DNA of 7,000 nucleotides from Evtepia sp. (GTDB taxonomy: Bacteria > Bacillota > Clostridia > Oscillospirales > Oscillospiraceae). The translations under genes were made by a program, and so were the position numbers. How positions within the stretch are numbered: the first letter of the stretch is position 1; every line of letters begins with the position of its first letter. The DNA lies in NCBI GenBank assembly GCA_020025735.1, contig JAHHRP010000097.1:1-7000 (forward strand), written 5' to 3'. This document shows positions 1 to 5,734 of this stretch, piece after piece. Below the pieces are notes generated by a model. The model searched no databases and was not told the DNA's origin. It worked only from the letters and a program-made list of their open reading frames with translations.

Positions 1-207
1 GCAGAAGAAAGCGCTGCCGCCAGTGAAGAACTTTCTGGACAGGCACAGATGATGAAAGATCTGGTGGCAAGATTCAAGCTTGAAGATTCCTCGGGGGACG
101 GGGGGTTTGCTCTGGCGCAAAGTACAAGCCATGAGGAATACGCAGCCGATAAAATGGCTGATGTAAGCAGCATGGTGAGCGCAAGGCAACAATATGAGAA
201 ATATTAA
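1..207 (+). CDS. Methyl-accepting chemotaxis protein, C-terminal end (partial)
   Basis: Frame 1 is open from the window edge to TAA at 205-207, giving the last 68 residues of a longer protein. The opening residues AEESAAASEELSGQAQMMKD match the end of the cytoplasmic signalling hairpin of methyl-accepting chemotaxis receptors, where A/S/E-rich heptads (AEESAAASEEL) and the following LVxRF segment are highly conserved. The last 35 or so residues are a polar, poorly conserved tail ending in QYEKY. It lacks an obvious NWETF-type CheR-tethering pentapeptide, which is common in Gram-positive receptors. The sensor and membrane parts lie upstream of the window. Such receptors control CheA kinase activity through CheW, and the next gene, 18 bases downstream, looks CheW-like, so the two are probably co-transcribed. 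The family call is firm; the ligand is unknown. Confidence 0.9.
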   Translation, partial: AEESAAASEELSGQAQMMKDLVARFKLEDSSGDGGFALAQSTSHEEYAADKMADVSSMVSARQQYEKY

Positions 208-225
208 TGAAGGGAGATTGTGATT

Positions 226-669
226 GTGTCAACTTGCTCTAAGCTTTGTATTGTGTCGCGATATGGTCAGGATGGATATGCCATTCCGGTCCAATACATT
301 GAGCGTTGTATTTTGGTTTCGATCACCGACTTAATGCAGCAGACAATCTGTGTAGATGGAGAAGATGTGCCACTCATCATGCTGTGTGACCGCTCTTTTT
401 CAGACGGTACGAAAGATTTGGATGCCGTTTGTGTTCTTTGTAAAAGAGAAACAGGAGAGAGTGTGGCTGTTTGTATGGGGAACACGCTGCACGGATATCC
501 CCTGTATCTTGCTGAGCTGCCGATTTGCAATCCAATGGAAGACGCAGAAAAGGGCCAAAATGGAAACGAATTAGAAAATGGTTTCTATACGATAGAGCAA
601 GCACTGCCCAACGGTCGGTGCCTCTCTATTCTGTTGCAGCATAAGAGGGACGCAATTCGTAATGTATGA
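226..669 (+). CDS. Small cysteine-rich CheW-like protein (tentative)
   Basis: This encodes about 147 residues. GTG 226 is preferred as start because AAGGGAG (210-216) lies 9 bases upstream; the in-frame GTG at 220 would leave only 3. The fold of a CheW domain can be traced. YAIPVQYIERC corresponds to the first 'yaipv..V.E' strand, VDGEDVPLIMLCDRSF to the 'lRG.viPv.dL' segment, AVCVLCKRETGESVAVCMG to the next beta pair, and the end GRCLSILLQHKR to the usual 'g..i.lLd...l'. The length fits CheW (about 140-160 residues). Ten cysteines are scattered through it, which is unusual for CheW. It directly follows a chemotaxis receptor, consistent with a coupling or adaptor role in the cytoplasm. It is divergent, so the call rests on weak pattern similarity plus context; it could be a decayed or repurposed CheW. 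Confidence 0.55.
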   Translation: MSTCSKLCIVSRYGQDGYAIPVQYIERCILVSITDLMQQTICVDGEDVPLIMLCDRSFSDGTKDLDAVCVLCKRETGESVAVCMGNTLHGYPLYLAELPICNPMEDAEKGQNGNELENGFYTIEQALPNGRCLSILLQHKRDAIRNV

Positions 670-744
670 ACCGTTTGTTTGGAAAAAGCCGGTGCGACGA
701 TGAGTATGCCTTTAGAACAGGAAATCATACCATAACAAAAAAGA

Positions 745-785
745 CAAAGAGAAACACAGCAGGAGATCTGCTGTGTTTCTCTTTG
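745..785. terminator. Strong hairpin terminator after the chemotaxis unit
   Basis: Positions 745-762 and 768-785 are perfect reverse complements (18 bp) around the 5-base loop GAGAT. The 3' arm is pyrimidine-rich (TTTCTCTTT) and can act as the U-tract on the plus strand. On the minus strand the hairpin is followed by a T6 run (plus-strand A6 at 737-742). It sits 76 bases after the CheW-like stop and before the next promoter, so it most likely ends the upstream transcript. It could work in both directions. Confidence 0.8.
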
Positions 786-860
786 CCCTGTGACAAAATA
801 GGCAGAAACGCCGGAAAGGAGACAAGCCATGGCTCTGCGTTGTGATTTTGAAGAAATGCC

Positions 861-889
861 TTGACATCTTTTTGAATCCGGTGTATAAC
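861..889 (+). promoter_or_regulatory. Sigma-A promoter of the thiamine operon
   Basis: A perfect -35 box TTGACA (861-866) is followed after exactly 17 bases by TATAAC (884-889), one base off the consensus -10. Transcription should begin near 896, just before the riboswitch aptamer. Nothing else upstream of thiD competes as a promoter. Confidence 0.85.
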
Positions 890-909
890 CAGAAAGAAAA
901 CAGAATAAG

Positions 910-993
910 AAACGGGAGCTTGTACGACAGGCTGAGAGTCAGGTAGTGACCTGAGACCGAGAACCTGATGTGGATAATGCCAACGTAGGGAGA
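910..993 (+). ncRNA. TPP (thiamine pyrophosphate) riboswitch aptamer, THI element
   Basis: The hallmark blocks of the THI-box occur in order: GGGAGC (914-919), GGCTGAGA (930-937), then GAACCTGATGTGGATAATGC (961-980) and CAACGTAGGGA (981-991). Between the CTGAGA block and the second half lies a variable stem, TCAGG (939-943) with CCTGA (950-954) around loop TAGTGA. The conserved CTGAGA and GGATAATGCCAACG segments are the known pyrimidine- and pyrophosphate-binding regions of the family. One departure is CCAACG instead of the common CCAGCG. The element lies between a strong promoter and thiD, and is followed by an intrinsic terminator, so high TPP should shut the operon off by premature termination. 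Confidence 0.96.
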
Positions 994-1003
994 GTGGAGT
1001 GAT

Positions 1004-1039
1004 ACGAGAACCATCCAATCGGGCGGGGCTCGTTTTTTT
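1004..1039 (+). terminator. Riboswitch-controlled intrinsic terminator
   Basis: ACGAG (1004-1008) pairs with CTCGT (1029-1033), with further pairing of CC bases to the inner G-run (1021-1028), and is followed by seven T residues (1033-1039). It begins about 12 bases after the aptamer's last conserved block and ends 47 bases before thiD. This is the usual expression platform of Gram-positive TPP riboswitches: ligand binding favours this hairpin and stops transcription. The alternative antiterminator pairing was not worked out. Confidence 0.8.
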
Positions 1040-1086
1040 ATGGGTTTATGGGTTTGTGCCATGAGGCGGGAAGGAGAAGAGGCAGG

Positions 1087-1884
1087 ATGAAGACAGCGTT
1101 GTCGATTGCTGGCAGTGATTGCAGTGGAGGTGCCGGAATTCAGGCCGATTTGAAAACCATGACGTTGAACGGCGTCTATGCCATGAGTGTGGTCACGGCT
1201 TTGACGGCACAAAACACCATGGGCGTTACTGGGATTTTAGAAATTGATCCGCCGTTTTTACAAAAACAGCTGGACGCCGTTTTTACAGACATCCCGCCGG
1301 ACGCGGTAAAGGTTGGGATGGTTGCTTCCGGGGCGCTGATTGAAACGATTGCCCAGCGGCTGCGGTTCTATCACGCAGAACAGATTGTGGTGGACCCGGT
1401 CATGGTGGCAACCAGCGGTGCGGCACTCATTGACCAGCAGGCAGTGGCGGTCCTGAAGGCGCAGTTGTTGCCGCTGGCCACGGTGGTTACACCCAACATC
1501 CCAGAAGCAGAAGTGCTGTCTGGAATTCGTATCCGCAGCCAACAGGAGATGGAGGAAGCGGCCAGACGGATCAACCAGGACTATGGCTGTGCCGTCCTTT
1601 GCAAAGGGGGACACAGCCTCGACCACGCCAATGATCTGCTGTATACACAGGGGAACGCAACGTGGTTTTATGGCCAGCGCATCCAGACCTCCAACACCCA
1701 TGGCACGGGCTGTACGCTGTCCAGCGCGATTGCGGCGAACTTGGCCAAAGGGGATTCCTTACAGGAGGCTGTGGGTCGGGCGAAAGCCTATCTTTCCGGC
1801 GCGCTGGGGGCCATGCTGGACTTAGGGCAGGGCAGTGGACCGGTGGATCATGCCTTTGATCTCACGGGGACCTTTGCTCGCTGA
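1087..1884 (+). CDS. thiD: Hydroxymethylpyrimidine/phosphomethylpyrimidine kinase ThiD
   Basis: This cytosolic ribokinase-fold enzyme phosphorylates 4-amino-5-hydroxymethyl-2-methylpyrimidine (HMP) to HMP-P and then to HMP-PP, the pyrimidine half for ThiE. ATG 1087 is chosen: it gives 265 residues, the usual ThiD length, starts the protein at MKTALSIAGSDCSGG, and has AAGGAGA (1071-1077) 9 bases upstream. The in-frame ATG at 1048 adds a non-homologous stretch sitting next to the terminator. Motifs in order are the substrate-binding AGSDCSGGAGIQADLK (about residues 7-22), YAMSVVTALTAQNT, VDPVMVATSG, TPNIPEAEVLSG, CKGGH and the anion hole/catalytic THGTGCTLSSAIA near residue 210. It is the first gene of the riboswitch operon. 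It is followed by an unusually long 192-base gap before thiW. Confidence 0.96.
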   Translation: MKTALSIAGSDCSGGAGIQADLKTMTLNGVYAMSVVTALTAQNTMGVTGILEIDPPFLQKQLDAVFTDIPPDAVKVGMVASGALIETIAQRLRFYHAEQIVVDPVMVATSGAALIDQQAVAVLKAQLLPLATVVTPNIPEAEVLSGIRIRSQQEMEEAARRINQDYGCAVLCKGGHSLDHANDLLYTQGNATWFYGQRIQTSNTHGTGCTLSSAIAANLAKGDSLQEAVGRAKAYLSGALGAMLDLGQGSGPVDHAFDLTGTFAR

Positions 1885-2076
1885 GGGAAGGGACAAGGAG
1901 AAAAAGGAAGGAGCGTGACAGCGGCAGCGGAGAGAAGGGGACAGAAGGGGAGCGCCTTGTGTCTGAGAACGGATGCGATGGGAACCCGTGTTTCGGGGTG
2001 AGAGGAGACAATGGAGTCTTGACCGTGCGAAAGTCGATTGCTTTCGTAAATTTCATGACGAAAAGAGTGTCAAATC
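1885..2076 (+). other. Non-coding spacer between thiD and thiW, purine-rich with hairpins
   Basis: No gene or second THI-box is seen here. The first half is strongly purine-rich, with AGAAGGGG repeated at 1933-1940 and 1943-1950. CCCG (1985-1988) and CGGG (1994-1997) form a small stem. A longer stem pairs 2026-2033 with 2041-2048 (GCGAAAG against CTTTCGT, loop of 7) and ends 28 bases before the thiW start. No T-run follows, so it is not a standard terminator. It may affect processing or thiW translation; there is no direct evidence. Confidence 0.5.
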
Positions 2077-2808
2077 ATGAATCATTCCAAAAAGATTTTG
2101 CGGATGGCAGTTCTTGCCATGATCATTGCTGTGGGTGTTGTGATTTCGCCCATCCTCCGTGTGGAAGGAATGTGCCCTATGGCGCATTTCATCAACATTG
2201 TCTGTTCGGTGCTGATGGGACCGTGGTACTCCCTTCTGTGTGCCACCGTCATCGGGCTGATTCGGATGAGCCTGCTGGGGATTCCTCCGCTGGCACTGAC
2301 GGGGGCGGTGTTTGGTGCGTTTCTGTCTGGTGTGCTGTACCGGGCCTCCAAGGGCAGGCTGATTTTTGCAGTGATTGGCGAGGTGATCGGGACGGGAATC
2401 GTTGGCGCGATTGTCTCTTATCCAGTGATGGCCCTGCTGATGCACCGGGATGGCTTGAGCTGGCTGTTTTATGTCCCGACCTTCCTGATTGCGACGTTCA
2501 TGGGTGGCTCAGTGGCCTTTCTCTTCCTCCGGCAGCTGGCGAAAATCGGGCGCCTTTCTCGGTTCCAGAATATGCTTTCTGACCACAGTTATGAGGAGAA
2601 AATCAGTGCAGCTTCCAACGCAGCCGCCATTGGAGCTTTAGGGGTCATCAGCTATCTGGTCATCAAGATTCTCACCAACATGGTGTTTGAGAGCAGCGCC
2701 GCTGTGTGGAATTGGATTGCCAACGCCGCTGTGATTCTGTCTGTGGGGATTGCGCTGGTTTATCTGTTCCTGCAACACCAAAGAAAGAAGACGACGGTCC
2801 ATGAATAA
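2077..2808 (+). CDS. thiW: ThiW-family ECF transporter S component (thiazole uptake), extended form
   Basis: This is an integral membrane substrate-binding subunit predicted to capture the thiazole precursor (hydroxyethylthiazole) and to need the shared EcfA/EcfA'/EcfT energizing module, which is not in this window. The N-terminal 170 or so residues carry the ThiW signature: a first helix LAMIIAVGVVISP, then CPMAHFINIVCSVLMGPWYS (about residues 33-52), IGLIRMSLLG, and the Gly-rich LTGAVFGAFLSGVLY helix. About five hydrophobic segments follow in S-component style. The protein is 243 residues. ThiW is usually about 160-190, and the extra C-terminal part has a polar linker (RLSRFQNMLSDHSYEEK) and two more hydrophobic segments. 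The Shine-Dalgarno is weak (AAAGAG near 2061-2066). The stop overlaps the thiM start by 8 bases. Neighbouring thiM supports the thiazole-specific role. Confidence 0.88.
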   Translation: MNHSKKILRMAVLAMIIAVGVVISPILRVEGMCPMAHFINIVCSVLMGPWYSLLCATVIGLIRMSLLGIPPLALTGAVFGAFLSGVLYRASKGRLIFAVIGEVIGTGIVGAIVSYPVMALLMHRDGLSWLFYVPTFLIATFMGGSVAFLFLRQLAKIGRLSRFQNMLSDHSYEEKISAASNAAAIGALGVISYLVIKILTNMVFESSAAVWNWIANAAVILSVGIALVYLFLQHQRKKTTVHE

Positions 2809-3637
2809 CACGATGTCACAGCGGCTTCAGATGCTGAGGGAAGGGGCACCTCTGATCCATGCCATCACCAACCCTATCTCCATCAACCAGTGTGCCAATG
2901 CCGTGTTGGCACTGGGAGCAAGACCCATCATGGCAGAGCATCCTGAAGAGGTGTGCCAGATTACCCGGACGGCGGCGGCTTTGCTGCTGAACCTGGGGAA
3001 CATTACGGAAGTGCGGATGCAGTCCATGGCGATCGCAGCCCGGACCGCAGGGAAAGAGGGGATTCCTTTCACCCTGGACGCGGTGGGCGTAGCCTGTTCT
3101 GACTTACGGAGAACGTATGTTCACCAGCTGATGGAGAAGGTCCCGCCCACAGTGCTGAAGGGCAATTACGCAGAGATTCAGGCGCTGGCCTGCCCATCCT
3201 ATACCGCTTCTGGCGTGGATGGGGACCGGCAGCTCTCCCTTGCAACAGTGGCTGCGGCAGCGGAGGAACTGAGTCAGCGATATGGTGCCGTAATCTTGGC
3301 CAGCGGAGAGACCGATCTGGTGTGTGATGGAAGACAGAGGATGCTGATTCGCAACGGGACACCGCAGCTGGGCAGCGTTACGGGAACGGGCTGTATGCTG
3401 GGGGCACTGTGCAGTTGTTTTCTGGCGGTCTGTCCACCGCTGGATGCGGCAGTGTCTGCCTGTGTGATGCTGGGGGTGGCCGGGGAGCGGGCCGCTACGG
3501 ACCGCGGGAGTGGTACCTTTCAGCAGAATTTAATGGATCAGCTGTCTACTTTAAAAGGCGAGACCATCCAAGTTTATGAACGTACGGAGGAATACCATTT
3601 TGAAAGCCATGGATACCACACTTTATTTGGTGACTGA
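2801..3637 (+). CDS. thiM: Hydroxyethylthiazole kinase ThiM
   Basis: ThiM phosphorylates 4-methyl-5-(2-hydroxyethyl)thiazole with ATP to give the thiazole phosphate used by ThiE, as cytosolic salvage. ATG 2801 gives 278 residues, typical of the family, and begins just ahead of the conserved N-terminus. Motifs are PLIHAITNPISINQCANAVL (about residues 18-37) and ALGARPIMAEHPEEV. Next come LLLNLGNI, FTLDAVGVACSDLRR (normally DPVGVGA; here DAVGVAC) and VLKGNYAEIQAL. Last is the nucleotide/catalytic loop GSVTGTGCMLGAL with the active-site cysteine near residue 200. It overlaps thiW by 8 bases, with only a weak purine-rich SD, which suggests translational coupling. Its last 38 bases overlap thiE. 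Together with thiW it forms a thiazole uptake-and-capture pair. Confidence 0.95.
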   Translation: MNNTMSQRLQMLREGAPLIHAITNPISINQCANAVLALGARPIMAEHPEEVCQITRTAAALLLNLGNITEVRMQSMAIAARTAGKEGIPFTLDAVGVACSDLRRTYVHQLMEKVPPTVLKGNYAEIQALACPSYTASGVDGDRQLSLATVAAAAEELSQRYGAVILASGETDLVCDGRQRMLIRNGTPQLGSVTGTGCMLGALCSCFLAVCPPLDAAVSACVMLGVAGERAATDRGSGTFQQNLMDQLSTLKGETIQVYERTEEYHFESHGYHTLFGD

Positions 3638-4232
3638 CAGCACAGGTCTTTCGGAAGAAGTTTTTCTGCGCAAGGTGGAGCAGGCGCTCCAGGGGGGCGT
3701 GACCCTGTTGCAAATTCGAGAGAAGGAGCGCAGCACCCGGTCGTATATCCAGTTGGCCCAGCAGGTGCATACGATTGCACAACGGTATCATGTGCCCTTG
3801 CTGGTGGATGACCGCGTGGACGTGGCCCTTGCAGTGGCTGCGGAAGGGGTCCATGTGGGGCAGACGGATATGCCGGTTTGGCAGGCGCGGCAGCTTTTGG
3901 GTCCTGACAAGATCATAGGGGCCACGGCCAAGACGGTGCCGCAGGCGCTGGAAGCCTGGCAGCAGGGGGCAGATTACTTGGGGGTAGGAGCCATTTATCC
4001 CACCACCACCAAGGTGGTGACAGTTCTCACGTCCCCGGAAACCCTGGGGGAGATCTGCAAAGCGGTTCCCATCCCAGTCAATGCCATTGGGGGGCTGAAT
4101 CCGAACAATCTTGGGGTACTCAAGGGCATTGCCATCCAGGGGGTCTGTGTGGTCTCTGCCATTATGAAAGCAGAGGACCCGAAGGCAGCGGCAGAAGCGC
4201 TGCGGCAGGCGTTTTTGGCGCTGGGGTGCTGA
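3600..4232 (+). CDS. thiE: Thiamine-phosphate synthase ThiE
   Basis: This TIM-barrel enzyme joins HMP-PP and thiazole phosphate to thiamine monophosphate, the step that unites the ThiD and ThiM products. TTG 3600 is preferred: GGAGG at 3586-3590 lies 9 bases upstream, and it yields MKAMDTTLYLVTD (210 residues). The ATG at 3609 is 18 bases from that site, and the ATG at 3576 lies ahead of it. Motifs are LYLVTDS, the substrate-binding GGVTLLQIREKERSTR, VPLLVDDRVDVALA and GVHVGQTDMP. These are followed by GADYLGVGAIYPTTTK (phosphate and thiazole contacts), IPVNAIGGLNPNN and VCVVSAIMKAEDP. The usual IG(V/I)S strand reads IIGATAKT, a mild variant. It is the last gene of the operon. No clear terminator follows, although ACGGA/TCCGT (4279-4283/4295-4299) could make a short hairpin. 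Confidence 0.95.
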   Translation: MKAMDTTLYLVTDSTGLSEEVFLRKVEQALQGGVTLLQIREKERSTRSYIQLAQQVHTIAQRYHVPLLVDDRVDVALAVAAEGVHVGQTDMPVWQARQLLGPDKIIGATAKTVPQALEAWQQGADYLGVGAIYPTTTKVVTVLTSPETLGEICKAVPIPVNAIGGLNPNNLGVLKGIAIQGVCVVSAIMKAEDPKAAAEALRQAFLALGC

Positions 4233-4394
4233 CAGAAAGGGTTGTGAAGCGACCGTTTGGCTGGGACAGAAAAAAGACACGGATGAAGATTCGCTCCGTA
4301 TGGATAAGGATGTTAATAAATTCTTTTGATAAAGTGTGATTCAGATAGGTTCCATGGACTTGTGACCAAATCCAAACCACTGGGGGCATACAAA
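4233..4394 (+). other. Spacer at the edge between the thiamine operon and accessory DNA
   Basis: There is no gene here. Composition shifts from the G/C-rich thi genes to A/T-rich sequence near 4310-4335. A weak stem (4279-4283 with 4295-4299) lacks a T-run. An in-frame TTG at 4326 could extend the next gene but has no ribosome binding site. The boundary of any inserted element probably lies here, but no end repeats could be recognised. Confidence 0.4.
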
Positions 4395-4706
4395 ATGAGA
4401 ATGCCGAATCTTAACTTATCCCACCATGAACAAGATGGAATTATAATGCCGAACATACAGATTTCCAACTACGCAGAGGTTGACCGACCGCTAGGGCGAT
4501 ACGGGAGAATTACTCTCACTTATCTGCGTAATAATCACCCTGATTGGCATATGATTCTGAAAGTAGATGGAATTCTTATGAGAAAGATGCACCAAGTTCA
4601 TCAGGAGTCTACGGAGCGTATCGAGCGGTTAACTCAGCAAATGATAATTGATAATCCTATGCCGGCGACGGATGATATTTTGGAACGCACACGCCTGTGC
4701 TTATAG
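4395..4706 (+). CDS. TnpV-like transposon-associated protein (short, divergent)
   Basis: This encodes 103 residues from ATG 4395, preceded by GGGGG (4382-4386) at 8 bases; ATG 4446 is an alternative start. The core matches the TnpV family of small proteins carried by mobile elements of gut Clostridia. IIMPNIQISN corresponds to the 'yyiPdl.l' start, RPLGRYGRITLTYLRNNHPD to the strongly conserved PLGRYGR...YLREHRP segment, and ILMRKMHQVHQESTERIERL to 'L..HL.eid...qeRmerl'. The family normally continues with a WVxxMNxIRxRAEEIV helix; here the protein stops early, with a different end (DDILERTRLCL), so it is probably C-terminally truncated. The biochemical function of TnpV is not established. It converges on the immunity gene across a shared terminator and, together with the recombinase at the window end, marks the region as mobile. 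Confidence 0.6.
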   Translation: MRMPNLNLSHHEQDGIIMPNIQISNYAEVDRPLGRYGRITLTYLRNNHPDWHMILKVDGILMRKMHQVHQESTERIERLTQQMIIDNPMPATDDILERTRLCL

Positions 4707-4719
4707 TAAGGTAACAAGG

Positions 4720-4760
4720 AGAAACCCGTGAAGGAGTTCAAAACTCTTTCACGGGTTTCT
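4720..4760. terminator. Bidirectional terminator between convergent genes
   Basis: Positions 4720-4738 pair with 4742-4760 over 19 bp with one G-U pair (AGAAACCCGTGAA against TTCACGGGTTTCT at the base) and a 3-base loop. It lies 14 bases after the TnpV-like stop and 20 bases after the minus-strand immunity-like stop, so it serves both. The flanking T-tracts are interrupted on both sides. Confidence 0.85.
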
Positions 4761-4779
4761 TGGGTTAACTAACTTGTAT

Positions 4780-5181
4780 CTAAGTCCGCTTTACAAACCT
4801 AACTCTTGGATATTCGGTGGATAAGATATCAATCACGAAATTTGTTCCTCCTACAATAAAATGATAAACAGTGTCAGGAACAAGTTCATTGTCTTTTCGG
4901 AAGTTCTCTAAGAATTTCGACGATTCACTCGTATAAAAACTCCATGCTTCATCGGGACTGGATACCCACAAGTCTGGTCGATATCTCTCGTTTGTTACTT
5001 GATAGCAGAGTACATCCGGCCAAACCATTTCAAAGTTATATTCGGATCGTTTATCATGGTCTAAGTCATCCGGAAACAACGTCAAAACAAATCCCTCATT
5101 ACGCCATCCGATGTCTTCCATATCATATACCGCCACAACATCGCTATGCGGGATCCATTTTATGAAGTGATTATTGTCCAT
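4780..5181 (-). CDS. Putative immunity protein paired with the upstream secreted toxin
   Basis: This encodes 133 residues with no signal peptide or membrane segment, so it is probably cytosolic. It is rich in acidic and aromatic residues, including five tryptophans (for example DIGWRNEGF, EMVWPDVLCY, PDEAWSFYTS). It has a beta-rich C-terminal block, DTVYHFIVGGTNFVIDILST, followed by EYPRVRFVKRT. The start codon overlaps the end of the toxin frame (5171-5181). AGGA at plus positions 5188-5191 gives an SD 6 bases upstream, so translation is likely coupled. I do not recognise a named family. The immunity role is inferred from its position directly after a secreted toxin-like gene and from its acidic character opposite a basic toxin domain. 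It appears intact, although the toxin frame is broken. Alternative: an unrelated small cytosolic protein. Confidence 0.65.
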   Translation of the reverse strand: MDNNHFIKWIPHSDVVAVYDMEDIGWRNEGFVLTLFPDDLDHDKRSEYNFEMVWPDVLCYQVTNERYRPDLWVSSPDEAWSFYTSESSKFLENFRKDNELVPDTVYHFIVGGTNFVIDILSTEYPRVRFVKRT

Positions 5182-5734
5182 ACTCTTTCCTACTCATAAC
5201 GAATTTTATGCTGTACTGACCCTTACCCTGAATTTCAAGAGTAACCCGGCCATCTTTACTTTGGGTCCGAACATTTATCTTTGTTCCATCCGGCAACTGA
5301 CCAACCTTAGTTCCATTTTGAGCCGTGGTGGTTTTTCCCTGGTTCAGTTTGTTGAAATCCCTCTCAGGGGCACTTTTCCCACCGCGCCCCTCATAAATGT
5401 TTGTGTTCCCTTTTGTTTTGTGGTCTTTAGTTTTTCCCTTCAGGACATCTTCAATCCGTTTCTTACTCTCAGCTTTAGCCTTCTCCTTTTCTTTTTGCTC
5501 TGCTTTATCTGCCTCTTTTTTGGCATCGCTTTTAATCTTAGAAAAGGCCGACGAAATATTAGATGCCGCAGTTGAAAATGCTTTTTGGAAAGCTCTGGTA
5601 ATTTTGATCGAATTTTGGAGATACGACATCCCAGTGCGCAGCAATAACCAAAACCGCACTGGCTGTTGCAGCAGCAAGCAGAATATCCCCGACAGGGAGA
5701 GGACCATCAGCAATTGCTGCAACCATGCCTGCAC
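5171..5734 (-). CDS. C-terminal part of the secreted toxin: linker and basic toxin domain
   Basis: This frame is open from 5734, but only the part from about 5601 downward (143 residues) reads as natural sequence. Its upstream stretch (MQAWLQQLLMVLSL...) is the shadow of the hydrophobic segment in the other frame, and no ribosome binding site precedes 5734. The segment is Lys-rich, with a Lys/Glu coiled coil (DAKKEADKAEQKEKEKAKAE) leading to a compact domain. That domain begins near ERDFNKLNQGKTTTAQNGTK and ends VMSRKEYGQ. The block 'G.LPDGTk.nVR..SkDGR.TLEIQ' resembles short C-terminal domains I have seen at the ends of bacterial polymorphic toxins; the catalytic activity is not evident from the residues. 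It overlaps the start of the immunity-like gene by 11 bases. If translated alone it would lack the signal peptide. Confidence 0.65.
   Translation of the reverse strand: MQAWLQQLLMVLSLSGIFCLLLQQPVRFWLLLRTGMSYLQNSIKITRAFQKAFSTAASNISSAFSKIKSDAKKEADKAEQKEKEKAKAESKKRIEDVLKGKTKDHKTKGNTNIYEGRGGKSAPERDFNKLNQGKTTTAQNGTKVGQLPDGTKINVRTQSKDGRVTLEIQGKGQYSIKFVMSRKEYGQ

Noticed and set aside
666..848. Small plus-strand frame starting at an ATG overlapping the CheW-like stop
   Set aside because: It runs straight through the perfect 18-bp terminator hairpin, has no recognisable features, and lacks its own ribosome binding site.
1960..2000. CTGAGA and GGAACC words resembling a second TPP riboswitch before thiW
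   Set aside because: The second half of the THI element (CTGATNTGGATAATGCC...) is missing, and order and spacing do not fit.
1959..2582. Long plus-strand frame of 207 codons overlapping thiW
   Set aside because: It is a shadow of thiW in another frame: the product is rich in Cys, His, Trp and Gly with no family features, and its start lies far ahead of the well-supported ThiW start.
3546..4280. Long minus-strand frame of 244 codons across thiE
   Set aside because: It is a shadow of thiE: the His/Arg/Pro-rich product is typical of antisense G/C-rich coding DNA.
5595..5612. Programmed ribosomal frameshift producing the full toxin
   Set aside because: The site reads CAAAATTACC on the coding strand, which is not a standard slippery heptamer, and no stimulatory stem or internal Shine-Dalgarno was seen. 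An indel is simpler.
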